Positions 1 through 9,800 of a stretch of 15,773 nucleotides of DNA are shown one piece after another. Both the position numbers and the translations under genes were made by a program. The number at the start of each line of letters is the position of its first letter. The stretch's first letter is position 1. The notes under the pieces are model-generated. The model ran no database searches and had not been told where the DNA came from. It saw nothing but the letters and a program-made list of their open reading frames with translations. The DNA is from CAZKFN01 sp964552035 (lineage in GTDB: Bacteria > Bacteroidota > Bacteroidia > Flavobacteriales_E > Vicingaceae): contig CAZKFN010000052.1 of assembly GCA_964552035.1 (NCBI GenBank), forward strand, positions 1 to 15,773, in the 5' to 3' direction.

Positions 1-1
1 A

Positions 2-190
2 TCAGCTCAAACAAAGGCAAGTAAAAAAACAACGACCAAAAAAACAACTACTGCAACTAAGAAAACGACAACGGCTGCCCAAAAAACTACGACAACTACA
101 AAAAAAGCAACCCAAACAACAGCTAAAAAAGCTGCACCAAAGAAAACTGCTGAAAAGAAAACGACAGCAGCAAAGACAAAGGAAAAATAA
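2..190 (+). CDS. C-terminal tail of a Lys/Thr/Ala-rich, probably DNA-binding protein (5' end outside window)
   Basis: An open frame runs from the window edge to a TAA at 188-190. It encodes 62 residues made almost wholly of Lys, Thr, Ala and Gln, in loose repeats of KKTTT, TKK and AKK type, ending in KTKEK. Such basic, low-complexity tails resemble eukaryotic histone H1 tails. In Bacteroidota they occur at the C terminus of DNA topoisomerase I, on HU-like proteins and on small histone-H1-like proteins, where they bind nucleic acid without sequence specificity. The folded part lies outside the window, so the parent family cannot be decided. The frame is supported by uniformly sensible basic codons and by a terminator 18 bases after the stop. 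The gene is convergent with everything else in the window. Confidence 0.7.
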   Translation, partial: SAQTKASKKTTTKKTTTATKKTTTAAQKTTTTTKKATQTTAKKAAPKKTAEKKTTAAKTKEK

Positions 191-208
191 TTTTTTTTAC
201 CTGAACAA

Positions 209-245
209 AAAAAGGTCTTCCTGAAAATTTCAAGAAGACCTTTTT
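209..245. terminator. Bidirectional intrinsic terminator between convergent genes
   Basis: A 12-base perfect inverted repeat pairs 209-220 (AAAAAGGTCTTC) with 234-245 (GAAGACCTTTTT) around a 13-base loop. The core is the 7-bp GGTCTTC/GAAGACC. On the + strand it is followed by a T-rich run, and on the - strand by the complement of the A tract at 207-213, so it can stop transcripts from both sides. It lies 18 bases after the + strand stop at 190 and 19 bases beyond the - strand stop at 265. It is the likely end of the long - strand transcript. Confidence 0.85.
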
Positions 246-264
246 ATTTTACTTATCTTTATAT

Positions 265-1053
265 CTAGTTCATATATTTTCTTGCCTCGGGTAAAAAGTC
301 TTGAATGTCCTTTACCCTTCTTGCATCACTAGGGTGCGTACTCATAAACTCCGGTACATTTGCCCCACCTAAAGCAGCCATCCTTTTCCAAAAATCTACA
401 GCAGCTCCTGGATCATATCCCGCCATAGCCATAAATACCAAGCCCATTTTATCGGCTTCGGATTCATGAAGTCTAGAATACTTTAAGATTCCCAACTGAG
501 AACCCACTCCAAAGGAAGTCAAAAATAACTCTTGAGCTTCTTGTGGTTTATCTTGCAGCAACACGGACAAGGCTACTCCACCAGCTTGAACAGCCAATGC
601 ATGACTCATTCGCTCATTTCCATGATTGGCTATGGCATGTGCAATTTCATGACCCATTACTGTTGCAACTCCTTCTTCTTTTTCACAAATAGGTAGAATA
701 CCAGTATAAAACATCACCTTTCCACCAGGCATACACCAAGCATTTATCGTAGGATCATCTATTATATTAAACTCCCATTCAAAATCACTTATACGATCTT
801 TCATTCCATTTTTTGACATATAGCTGTTGGCAGCTTCAGATAATTTTTTCCCTACCTTTTTAATCATTTGTGCCCTAGCATCCGTATTAGGTAAAGGTGG
901 AGTTTCATTCTTAACTTGCTGATATTGAGAAAAACTCATACTCCTTAATTGTGATGTAGGAAGTAAGTTGAGCTGTTTTCTATCGGTAATGGGTACATTG
1001 GAGCATTGCACCATAAATGCAAGTATTCCTACTAAAATTAATCCTTTTTTCAT
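265..1053 (-). CDS. M48-family zinc metalloprotease, predicted lipoprotein
   Basis: A 262-residue, membrane-anchored peptidase of the M48 (Ste24/HtpX/LoiP-like) family, likely to degrade misfolded envelope proteins. The catalytic HEIAH is at residues 135-139 (zinc ligands H135 and H139, base E136). The second conserved block, HESEAD at 196-201, supplies the third ligand, most likely E197. The family's STHPSDARR block follows at 238-246. The N terminus has Lys-Lys, a hydrophobic stretch and a lipobox-like FMVQC ending at C17, so lipidation is likely; Gln at -1 is less usual than Gly or Ala. The ATG at 1051-1053 places the signal correctly. It is the last gene of the - strand block, 5 bases after clpS and before the terminator, so it is probably co-transcribed. 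Length is normal for short lipoprotein M48 enzymes. Its substrate cannot be told from sequence. Confidence 0.93.
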   Translation of the reverse strand: MKKGLILVGILAFMVQCSNVPITDRKQLNLLPTSQLRSMSFSQYQQVKNETPPLPNTDARAQMIKKVGKKLSEAANSYMSKNGMKDRISDFEWEFNIIDDPTINAWCMPGGKVMFYTGILPICEKEEGVATVMGHEIAHAIANHGNERMSHALAVQAGGVALSVLLQDKPQEAQELFLTSFGVGSQLGILKYSRLHESEADKMGLVFMAMAGYDPGAAVDFWKRMAALGGANVPEFMSTHPSDARRVKDIQDFLPEARKYMN

Positions 1054-1058
1054 CTCTA

Positions 1059-1328
1059 TTATTTAATTTCTGCTGTCAAACCTTGACTAGTTAAGCCCTC
1101 TAGCATGGGTTTTAATTGGTTCAAACTACCGGCTTTTACCTTACACTTCCCCTTGTAATGCACTAAATAAGTACACTGCTCTGCTTGTTCAACTGAATGC
1201 TTACAAATTGAAATCAAACAGCCAATAACATGATCAAAAGTATTAAAATCATCGTTATACAAAATTAAATTGTAGGCCTTCGTTTTAATTTCCTCTGTTA
1301 ATATTTCTTCTTGCTCTTCTGTTTTCAT
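1059..1328 (-). CDS. clpS: ATP-dependent Clp protease adaptor ClpS
   Basis: ClpS is a small cytoplasmic adaptor that binds the N-domain of ClpA/ClpC-type ATPases and delivers N-end-rule substrates with bulky hydrophobic N termini. The 89-residue product has a flexible acidic N terminus (1-17). It then has the family signature YNDDFNTFDHVI at 24-35; N25, D26 and D27 correspond to the pocket residues that bind the substrate alpha-amino group. HYKGK follows at 57-61, with H57 matching the conserved pocket histidine. I chose the ATG at 1326-1328; a TTG directly before it (1329-1331) would add one residue and is less likely. The gene starts 12 bases after the stop of the 1833-residue protein and ends 5 bases before the M48 protease gene. 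It therefore appears to be translated from the same message as both. Confidence 0.95.
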   Translation of the reverse strand: MKTEEQEEILTEEIKTKAYNLILYNDDFNTFDHVIGCLISICKHSVEQAEQCTYLVHYKGKCKVKAGSLNQLKPMLEGLTSQGLTAEIK

Positions 1329-1340
1329 CAAAAATAATTA

Positions 1341-4300
1341 TTAGCGATTCAACAACTGATTGGCTCTTTCTATGGTAATTCTTTCACCTTTATAATAAGC
1401 AGTTATAAATGCATCTGAAATGTCTTTTTCTACCTTTTCTTTATAAGCCCTAGCGTCTTCAAGATGGGTAAACATTCCTGTATTATAACGTCTTAATCCT
1501 GTCGGTAAAATTACAAAATTTAAAGGTTCGTAAGCTGTAAAATAATCGGCTTCAACGGGCTGAGAAAATACTCCTATTTGAACCGTGAAAAACACTTCTT
1601 CCACTTCTTTTATATTAACTCTTCCCTCATCTTCTCCTTCAGTAATGGTTGGAACTGCAGTTAATTGATTAGGAGATTTTTTCAAATTACTTCTAGGTGC
1701 AGCTGTTTGATTTCCTATAGTTTCAAAAGAAGACTGTGCTGTTCCCTGTACTCCTTCTTCTATCATCTTTCTAGCTTCTGATAGTCCAATTCGAACTCCA
1801 TTAAAATAAGCTACCACAAAAGCGTCACTATATCCCAAAGCTCGAATTTCATCTCGTGCTTCTTCAGCAATCTTTTCTTGATTAAACAATCCTGCGGTAT
1901 AACGCTTAATTCCGTTGGCTGCATCTTCCGTCATTATGGGTGCAAATCCCTTAAACAAATCCTGTGGAATAGGATTTCTAAATGCTCCAACTTGTACTTT
2001 AAACACTAAGCCTTCCGGTAACTCGTTCTTTTTAGGTATAGGTTTTTCGAGACTATATGCAGAAGTGTTTCTATCAGTCCTTAAGAAAATAGATTGATTC
2101 AATTTGGGAGGAATCAAATGAATATTTTCTAGGTTTAGCTCCTGCTTTTCAATTATTTCTGTTGCCTCAACCTTCTCTGCTATTTTTTCTTCCTCCTTTA
2201 TTTTGGACAGTCTCGATAACTCAATAGTTTCTTGAATTCCTTGTGGGTTTGTTCTGTACTTTCCTATTAAATATAAAACTTCAGCTCTCTTTTCTTGAGG
2301 AATATCACTTAGTAAATCATCTCCATACTCTTGTTCTTTAAAGATAACTCTATCTTGTTCTGCTATCAGATTAGTTAAGGAATCAATTTGAATTTGAAGA
2401 CCTTGAACCCTGACTTCAATAAGCTGAGCTTCTTTTATCAAACGTTTTCTATCTTTTCTTTTTGATGCTTTGGCTTGATTTTCTATTTCTTGAATTCCAT
2501 CTTTTAAGCTGTTCTGCTCCTCTTGAAGTTTTATTAGCTTATCCCCTTCTTTATTTCTTTGTGTTTCAAGTTCATAAATTTTATATTGCTGTTCACTAAA
2601 GCTTAGAAAATCAACTGACTCTAATATCTGGATTTCTCTTTCTTTTGAAATATCCATTGGAATAAAAGTTAAAGTAGAATCGATTTCCGCTTTTTCAGCC
2701 TCAGCTTCATGAGTTGTTTTTTCTGTTATCCTATCCTCCCCAATATTTACATCCCCTGAGGTTAAATATACAATACTAGCTTGCTTTTCTTGAGGTAGTT
2801 TAGCTAGAATTTTCTCGCGTTCTGATAGGCCTTTCTCTATTTCTTTTTTCTTGGCTTTCATCTCTTTAGTTAAGGAATCTATGCTTTTTTGTTTTTCATT
2901 GGCCCTTTTGTCAAAAACCTTTGCTTCTTTAATTAAAGCTTTCTTTTCTTGTTTTGAAGAATTCTCACCTGCCAACTCCTTTAAACGATTAGCTTGAAAT
3001 TTCAAATCACTGAAATCCATTTGTAGGTTGGAACTCATTTGTTGAGCAAATAGCAATTCCTCATTTAAGTTTTTCAGCTCTATATGCTGCTTATTAAATT
3101 CCTTAAACTCTTTTGTTTGCATTAACTCTTCTGCCTCTCCTTGGTCTATGCTTATTTCACTTTCTTTAATTTCCCGTAATGCAATACGTTCATCATTTTT
3201 AAAGGAACTACTCATTGATTCAGTATTTTTAAGGTCTGCTTGAGCTAAACTTCTATACCTCTCTTGTTCCTGTTCTGATAAATGCACTAAACTATTTTCT
3301 TTTTTAAGATGTACTTCTTGAATTGTCAAATTGTTTTCTTTAATTCTAGCATTCAGAGCTGCCAATTCAGAATCTATATCATCAATAGCATTTTCAGTAG
3401 AATGGATTCTTTTTAACATTTCATTACGTTCTTCCTTTTTTGTAAGCGTTACAACTTTTGCATGTAATTCTCTACGTTTTTGACTCAATTCATCCCTCTC
3501 TGCCCTTAAAGCTAGAGCTTCTTCATAATTACTTTGAGTTTCTTCTTGAAGTTGATTTAATTTTAATTCTTGCTGAATTAAGATTTGATATTCTTCCGAG
3601 CTTCTAATACTTTTTTCTTCTTTTTTGCTAAGCTTTAAATCAATATCATCGTATTTTTTTTCATCTATTTCATAAGGTTGAGTTATGGAATTGTGAACAA
3701 TTTGCTCTTCTTTATTTTCATTAAAGTTAGCCAACAAAGGATTTACCTCATTTTCGTCTAAAAGGGCTAAAGCAGCTTTCTGTTTATTTATTGCCATTAA
3801 TTCATAGTCATAAGCATCTTGCATCATAACTTCAATAATGGATGGTACATGAGTTTCAAAAGCAGTTGCTTTCAACTCATTGGCCTGTTCGAAATAGCTT
3901 TCCGATTCTTTAATTAGTTGTTGAGCATTTTTAAGTGCCAAAGAGTCCCTATTTTCATCTGTTATTTTAGCCATTGATAATATTTCAGCATTTTGGCCGT
4001 ATTCTTTTTCATTAGCTTCAGAGAATTTTTTAATCGATTCAATTTGCTTTTCTATGGATTTATTTTCTAATTCATCTGCTTCTTGAAAAGCATTTCCTCG
4101 ATCTTCTGGGGTTTCTAATTCGTACACTAATAATTTCTTTTCTTCAGCTTGCAAATAAAGTTCTCTAGCTTCAAAGAGTGCCTTTTTTGCCATCAACATA
4201 TCTTGTGCTGCTGTTGGATTATGATATTCATAAGATTGGTTTACAGCATAAGAAGAAAAGCTATCGTCAATAATGCTTTGTTCTTCTATGTCGTCTATAT

Positions 4301-6842
4301 TGGTTATAAAATCAGCTTCAACAATTGTTTTTTCAAGAGGTTCTTTAGCCTGCAAAATGGGATTTTCTTCCAACTCCTTATCCAATTTCATCAGTTCTTT
4401 TTGTCGATATTCTATGTCGTTAGAAAGCAAGAATTCATTTCTAAATTTGCTTTTTTTCAATTCTTCAACACTTTGAAGTTCTTCTAGCGTCAAATCTTTC
4501 TCTATGTCAATTTCTATTTCTTCATAATCTACAATCTTACTGTTCAAATCTTTAACAATCTCACTTCGTGCTTTTATTTGTCTTTCATAAAGTTTAAGGT
4601 TTTCTTGAAGTTTTTTTGCATTTTCTATATTCCCCTCTCGCTCTTCGACATTAAGAACAGCATAAAGAGGCTGAGCCTTTGCTTTTAGTTCTTCAATTAT
4701 TTCTTCTTCTTTTCTTATAGTTTGAGTTAAATCCGAATTACGTTGCACCCAACGTAATTTTTGTTTCTCATTGATATCCTCAAGGGTGGGAATATTATTT
4801 CCAAGTTGTTGGCTTGAAGAAATCAATCGGTGGATTTCGGTTCTATCTTTAGAAGAAGCTATTAATTTTCTATTTCTTGTAATGACGTTATTGTTTTCTT
4901 CCTCTACTAAAATTAGTTGATTAATTTCTTCTGCTTGCTCCTGTAAAAAAATCGATTTTATAAATGTTTGATGTGCTTCTTGTTCTTTATAATGCCAATC
5001 TTTCTCATTGTTTTGCTTTGCGGATGCTGCCTCTTTAAATTTTCGTTCAGAAGAAGCTTTTAAAGCTATAGCCTTAACATAATAATGATCGGAGTATTTA
5101 TTTAGACGTCTAATTTTTCTAGAAGCTTCATTTTCTATGTCTTCAATTGCTTTAAGTTCCTCTTTAGAGGCAGTTTCTTCTTGAAGAGTTTCCTTTATTT
5201 TTCCCTTTTCCTCCTCCTTTTCCTCTTCCTTTAGTTTTTCTACTTTACCCGAATGTGCAAATACTTGTTTTTCCTCTTGTTTTGGAGGAATTGCTTCTTC
5301 CTTTATTGGAGAACTAACGGACTGAAGTGGTTCTTTAGCTTTTTCTACAGCTCTTTTTTCAGCATTTTGTTTTTCTTCAGCTGTCATATTTTCATCCAAC
5401 ATCGATCGTTGCACAAGGCTTTCAGCAGTTAACAATTCAGCTGGGTTTTTATAAGTATCTGCCAAACTTCCATCAAAGATATTTAGGACTTCTAATTCTT
5501 GATTATTTCCCTCATCTTTTAATCTTAATTCTTGGCCTAATACACCTAAGCCTTTTTGGCTAGGCACTTCAATTATTGCCGTATGAATAGGTTGATCATC
5601 CTCTGTTTCTATAGAAAATTTAAAGGCTCCACCTCCTTCGGGTATATCGATTTGATATTTTCCTTTATCGTTGGTTTCGAAAACTCCAATTAATTCATTA
5701 CTCTTAGTATCAAAGACAGAAATACGTGCTTTAGAAGGTTTTAAAATCTGCCCAGAGCCGCTTTCAGCAATTAAATTACCTTTAATGATATTAATTTCAG
5801 CTGGATCTGTTTCAATTTTAACTTTATACACTGTAATTTGATGGTCGGCATCAAATCGATTAGAAGCAAAATAAGCTAATTCTTTCCCTTTATCAGAAAT
5901 AAATAAAATATCATCCCCTACTGAGCTAAAAGAAAAACCTAAATTTTGAGGTTTGCTCCATTCTGCTTTTTCTTCGTCATAAACACTTTTAAAAAGATCA
6001 TATCCTCCCATACTGTTATGCCCCTTGGAAGCAAAATAAAGTGTTACTCCATCGGGGTGGATAAAAGCATAATCCTCATCATATGGTGTATTAATAACAT
6101 CTCCAAGATTTTCTGCTTTTCCCCATTTATTGTTGTTCTTTCTTGTAATCTTATAAATATCCTTCCCATTTTTAGCGGTTTTTCCATAAGAAGAAAAGTA
6201 AACGTCCTCAGAAGTAGATGGTAAAAATAAAATTGATTTATCCTTGACCTTTTTATCATAAGAAGACATAAAAGCTTTGGGTTTAGCAATAATTCTACCC
6301 CTCAACCCCTCCAATTGATATGTTCTATAAAAGCTTTCTGCTGAAACCACTCTTTTTTCTAACACCTGAACTCTTCTAATATCTTTCACCAAAGCTTTTC
6401 CATTTTCACACATTTCTATGTGACGATCTACTCGGTATTCTTCAGCTAAATTTTTAGATGCTTTTATTTTAAATTTTCGATAAGAAGATATGGCTTTATC
6501 AAAATTATAGCCTAAATGATACGCTTTACCAAGGTAAAAATGGACTAAAGGAGAAACATCTGGTCTGGCAGCAGCATATTCTAAATAGGTTAAGCTTTTT
6601 TCTTTCTCTTTAGAAGATTCAATAAGTGTAGCACCGTATTTGAAATTATAATCAGTATCCTTCTGATAAAGAGATAATAACTGGGCATACAAGGGCATGG
6701 CCTTCGTAAACTCCTTATTATTAAAATATTTTTCTGCTTTTTCTTTAAGTTGTTTTTCGGGCATTAACGTTTCACTTTGTGCATTAAGGTTAATCGTTAA
6801 CGCCAAAACCAAGATAAAACTCAAAATAATGCCCCTAAGCAT
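1341..6842 (-). CDS. Giant exported TPR-PD40-CRD protein with coiled-coil repeats and two C-terminal SPOR-like domains
   Basis: This 1833-residue protein is exported by a Sec signal peptide (about 1-22, ending LNAQ, no lipobox). Domains in order: three TPR-like helical hairpins (31-128); PD40/WD40-like propeller blades (about 203-340, with the typical FASKGHNSMGGYDLF at 270-284); a carboxypeptidase-regulatory-like beta sandwich (about 350-430); a very acidic, Lys/Glu-rich helical and coiled-coil region (about 480-1560) holding a threefold repeat; and two SPOR-like domains (about 1612-1692 and 1750-1833). The front part has the order seen in PorE of the type IX secretion system, but PorE is a lipoprotein and ends in an OmpA-like domain. 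SPOR domains bind glycan strands lacking stem peptides, so a periplasmic cell-wall-linked scaffold is inferred. The only cysteine I see is C145. It follows the other giant gene by 16 bases and precedes clpS by 12. Its exact role is unknown. Confidence 0.9.
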   Translation of the reverse strand: MLRGIILSFILVLALTINLNAQSETLMPEKQLKEKAEKYFNNKEFTKAMPLYAQLLSLYQKDTDYNFKYGATLIESSKEKEKSLTYLEYAAARPDVSPLVHFYLGKAYHLGYNFDKAISSYRKFKIKASKNLAEEYRVDRHIEMCENGKALVKDIRRVQVLEKRVVSAESFYRTYQLEGLRGRIIAKPKAFMSSYDKKVKDKSILFLPSTSEDVYFSSYGKTAKNGKDIYKITRKNNNKWGKAENLGDVINTPYDEDYAFIHPDGVTLYFASKGHNSMGGYDLFKSVYDEEKAEWSKPQNLGFSFSSVGDDILFISDKGKELAYFASNRFDADHQITVYKVKIETDPAEINIIKGNLIAESGSGQILKPSKARISVFDTKSNELIGVFETNDKGKYQIDIPEGGGAFKFSIETEDDQPIHTAIIEVPSQKGLGVLGQELRLKDEGNNQELEVLNIFDGSLADTYKNPAELLTAESLVQRSMLDENMTAEEKQNAEKRAVEKAKEPLQSVSSPIKEEAIPPKQEEKQVFAHSGKVEKLKEEEKEEEKGKIKETLQEETASKEELKAIEDIENEASRKIRRLNKYSDHYYVKAIALKASSERKFKEAASAKQNNEKDWHYKEQEAHQTFIKSIFLQEQAEEINQLILVEEENNNVITRNRKLIASSKDRTEIHRLISSSQQLGNNIPTLEDINEKQKLRWVQRNSDLTQTIRKEEEIIEELKAKAQPLYAVLNVEEREGNIENAKKLQENLKLYERQIKARSEIVKDLNSKIVDYEEIEIDIEKDLTLEELQSVEELKKSKFRNEFLLSNDIEYRQKELMKLDKELEENPILQAKEPLEKTIVEADFITNIDDIEEQSIIDDSFSSYAVNQSYEYHNPTAAQDMLMAKKALFEARELYLQAEEKKLLVYELETPEDRGNAFQEADELENKSIEKQIESIKKFSEANEKEYGQNAEILSMAKITDENRDSLALKNAQQLIKESESYFEQANELKATAFETHVPSIIEVMMQDAYDYELMAINKQKAALALLDENEVNPLLANFNENKEEQIVHNSITQPYEIDEKKYDDIDLKLSKKEEKSIRSSEEYQILIQQELKLNQLQEETQSNYEEALALRAERDELSQKRRELHAKVVTLTKKEERNEMLKRIHSTENAIDDIDSELAALNARIKENNLTIQEVHLKKENSLVHLSEQEQERYRSLAQADLKNTESMSSSFKNDERIALREIKESEISIDQGEAEELMQTKEFKEFNKQHIELKNLNEELLFAQQMSSNLQMDFSDLKFQANRLKELAGENSSKQEKKALIKEAKVFDKRANEKQKSIDSLTKEMKAKKKEIEKGLSEREKILAKLPQEKQASIVYLTSGDVNIGEDRITEKTTHEAEAEKAEIDSTLTFIPMDISKEREIQILESVDFLSFSEQQYKIYELETQRNKEGDKLIKLQEEQNSLKDGIQEIENQAKASKRKDRKRLIKEAQLIEVRVQGLQIQIDSLTNLIAEQDRVIFKEQEYGDDLLSDIPQEKRAEVLYLIGKYRTNPQGIQETIELSRLSKIKEEEKIAEKVEATEIIEKQELNLENIHLIPPKLNQSIFLRTDRNTSAYSLEKPIPKKNELPEGLVFKVQVGAFRNPIPQDLFKGFAPIMTEDAANGIKRYTAGLFNQEKIAEEARDEIRALGYSDAFVVAYFNGVRIGLSEARKMIEEGVQGTAQSSFETIGNQTAAPRSNLKKSPNQLTAVPTITEGEDEGRVNIKEVEEVFFTVQIGVFSQPVEADYFTAYEPLNFVILPTGLRRYNTGMFTHLEDARAYKEKVEKDISDAFITAYYKGERITIERANQLLNR
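1344..2012 (-). other. Two tandem SPOR-like domains at the C terminus of the 1833-residue protein
   Basis: Residues 1611-1833 contain two related units of about 80 residues. Unit 1 opens VFKVQVGAF, has IKRYTAGLF in the middle and ends with YSDAFVVAYFNGVRI. Unit 2 opens FFTVQIGVF, has LRRYNTGMF in the middle and ends with ISDAFITAYYKGERI. The beta-alpha-beta pattern, the (K/T)VQ(V/I)G(A/V)F opening and the Arg-Tyr before a turn are SPOR features. A linker of about 57 residues, rich in Ser, Asn, Thr and Pro, separates them. Ending the protein with two SPOR units suggests binding to septal or otherwise denuded peptidoglycan. Confidence 0.8.
2253..3599 (-). repeat. Three tandem copies of a roughly 120-residue helical module (spacing about 165 residues)
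   Basis: Three segments of the 1833-residue protein line up: residues about 1082-1204, 1243-1366 and 1414-1530. Each starts with a Glu/Gln/Leu-rich coiled-coil helix. Next comes a basic patch (KKEERNEMLKRI, KQEKKALIKEA, RKDRKRLIKEA) and then IDDIDSEL, SIDSLTKEM or QIDSLTNLI. Copies 2 and 3 end LPQEKQASIVYL and IPQEKRAEVLYL; copy 1 ends less clearly with LSEQEQERYRSL. The copies have drifted, so this is an old protein-level duplication with no conserved DNA repeat. Confidence 0.75.
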
Positions 6843-6858
6843 GACTTTTAAAAATTAA

Positions 6859-9800
6859 TTAATCTCTATCAAAGTCTTCTAAAAACTTTTCTTTCTCTCG
6901 TTCCACACCAAACATATAAGTAAATGGTGCTTCCCCCCTTTCGTTTTTATATTTACGATCTCCACGCTTCATATCTTTCACTCTTTGGTTAAAGTCTTCA
7001 TTGCTAGAAATCACTTTCAATAAATTTCTACGGTATTTAAAATAATACCATTTATGAGGAGAAGCTTCAATATAGAAATCAATGATATCTCCACCTCTAG
7101 ACTTTGTAATCATCATGGAACCTTTAACGTATTTATGAACTTCTTTTCTATTAATGTTGGATATTCCAATATTACCAAACGACTTATAAGCTCTAAGTTC
7201 TTGATCCCATTGCATTTTTAAATCATTAAAAACAAAATTCTTTTGCAATTCAGGAGGCATTCTTCGAATTCTACCGTTTAAGCTTAACTGAGAAATCAAC
7301 TCATTAGCCATTTCCTCACCAATAAAATCTCGCAGGCCCTTTTCAAAAGTTCCTCTCATAAAGTCAGTAGGCTCTAAAGAAGCATTTCCACTAATATCAT
7401 CAGCAATCATATCCATTAATCTATTGTCGAAAAAGAACTCTAAAGAACTCATTAAATCTAGTATTACAGCATCATCCGATAAGGTATGGTTGATGTTTCC
7501 TGCAGATTTAAACTTCATGTTTCCGCCATCTACGCCTAAATCAACTAAACCTTCTCCATAAGTTTTACAATGATTGACGTCCAGACTTAAATAATTTCCA
7601 CTTTCTTCCAGATCATTAATTTTTTCTTTAGAAGATATTTTATAGGTATTTTTATCTTTATCATAGTATAAGAAACCGTATGCTGGTAACACTTTAATAT
7701 CGTTATAACCAACTCTAGGTGTTAAGAATCCGGAATAAAAATAGACGGAATCTTTAGCCAAACTTAAACTAGACACAATAAAGGCATCGTTCGGTGCTCG
7801 AAGGACAGAATCAATAGGAATATAGATATCATCCGGATCGATTTCTCCTTTAAATCTTAACCAAGGACGTTCCATTTTTTCACATTCATGGCTTATTTGG
7901 GTTAATCCATTAAACTCAAGATGCTCATCGTTGGCATATAAGGTGACTTTCCCATAATATGCAAATTGAGGACTAAGTGTAAAATCAGCAGATTCTCCAA
8001 CATCACCAGTACCTATAGTTTGTCCACTTGTGTCAGTATAGATGTTGGACAAGTATATTTCTTGAGTTTGACCCAGACGATCTTTATAATCGATATAACC
8101 GGAAGCACTATAGGTTTTTCTACCATTAATTTTTGTATTGGCTTTATAAATGTTGTGGAATTCAGTAGTAGCATTCGCCACGATCTTCGAATTAATTAGA
8201 GGAGTCATCTCCGCTTTCTTTAAAACCGTAACAATTCCACTATCTGGATAAACCCTAGCATCGGCAACATGGATATACTCCACTTGTTCAGCTTTAATTA
8301 TGTTATTTCTAGAATCGTAATTTGCTAATGGAGAATAGAAGAACAAACTATCTTGATCGTATTTCGTGGATACAAATTTAGATCCTTCTAGATATACATC
8401 TGCAGAAACCTCCTCTGTGGAAGAACCTCTAAATTCAATGTTATCATCGTCCATAAACCATTTAAATTCATCCATAAAACAGATGTATTGGTTTTTGGGA
8501 AGTTCAATTGGCGTTACTCCATTCATTTTGAAATCTGCATAACGTTCTTCAAAATCAACAAAAGCCTTTACCCCGTCTGTTTTCAATGTGAGTACGTCAT
8601 CTTTAGAATCCTGAATACCTTTTAATTTAAAATCAGCAGTATCAGAATTTATGGTATTGTAGCCAAATTCAAATTGATTAGATTTTAAATCTGCTGTTTC
8701 AAAATAATAAGTACCGTTGCCAATAGTTCCCGATGGAGAATAGGTCGTAGTTCCCATATAATGGGATATAGAATCATACATTTCCATTCCCACAGAAGTG
8801 GTTGTAGCATCCATTTTATCCTGATAAGGTAACCAAAGCATATCCGTTTGCTTTGCAACAATTGGAGGGTATTCTGGTCCTCCTTCTTGTTCTTCTACGA
8901 TATAATCCTTAGCTAAAGTTGTCATTGAGTCAATATAAAAGATAAAGTCATTGGAGTAGGTTGTAGAAGTTATGTATTCTAACTTACCACTACCTCTTAA
9001 TCCTCGATTACTCAAAGAAATATCATCGTGAAATTGTCCTTTACCCCCATAAGTTGGAAATCCACCAGTAGGAGTTTTAACTTCAAATCCTAAAGAAAAA
9101 TCTTCTTGTAAAGTTAATTCCTCCTTGATATCAGGAAAAATTCCAGCAGAAGAAAAAGTACCTCCAAATGCTAATTGCTCACTTTTAAAGTCATCTAAAC
9201 TATCAATTCTAAAGGGTTCAACTTGAAAGTAAAATTCATTTTTATTATATGCTCCACCCAAGACTTCTTCCTTATTATAATAGACATAACTATCTCTATC
9301 ACTTGTAAATATTGGGTATTCAGGATAATCTTTAATTCCTGATTTATTGGTAAAGTAGTCGATAACTAACTCTCCATTAATTCCTTCAATCACGGAGCGA
9401 ACTCTTTTAAGTTCTGGGAATCCTCTTTCATCTAATTTCCCTGTTGGAGCTTTCATTTGCATGGAATCAACATTAACTAAATTGATTTTAAAATTCTTAT
9501 AATCAAAGTGGAACTCTTTACCATAAAAATCAAATCGCCCTGCTTTTACATGACCCTTAAAATCAAAAGCTCTATTTTTATGCATAACTATAGAACCTCC
9601 TTCAGGTAAAATAACCACTTTCTGAGAATCGCTAAGAATAATACCGGGAATACCATTTATGGTTAAATCATAGTTTAATAAATTAATTTTACCATTCTCT
9701 TTCCCTGATATTTCTGATTTAATTGACAAGACATCGTAGTCTATTCTTCTATGCATAGATTGTACAAAGTCGCTCAACTTTTGTTTTACAGTAAATTCAT

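Noticed and set aside
2..187. The A-rich repeats at the left edge as a CRISPR array or satellite DNA
   Set aside because: There is no fixed unit length or spacer, and the pattern follows Lys/Thr/Ala codons in a single open frame.
1329..1331. TTG as the clpS start
   Set aside because: An ATG follows directly; the one additional residue gives no benefit and ATG is far more likely.
4149..4487. Open frames on the + strand inside the 1833-residue gene (also at 1915-2097, 4273-4476, 5946-6224)
   Set aside because: They lie opposite a clear coding frame, have no family resemblance, and have Phe/Ser/Leu-rich compositions expected from antisense of Lys/Glu-rich codons.
6044..6289. Second - strand frame within the same gene
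   Set aside because: It overlaps the PD40 region in another frame and shows no recognisable domain; the PD40 motif is in the long frame.
6859..7150. Type IX sorting domain at the C terminus of the 1481-residue protein
   Set aside because: The last residues are strongly charged (KFLEDFDRD) and lack the beta-sandwich motifs of T9SS C-terminal domains.
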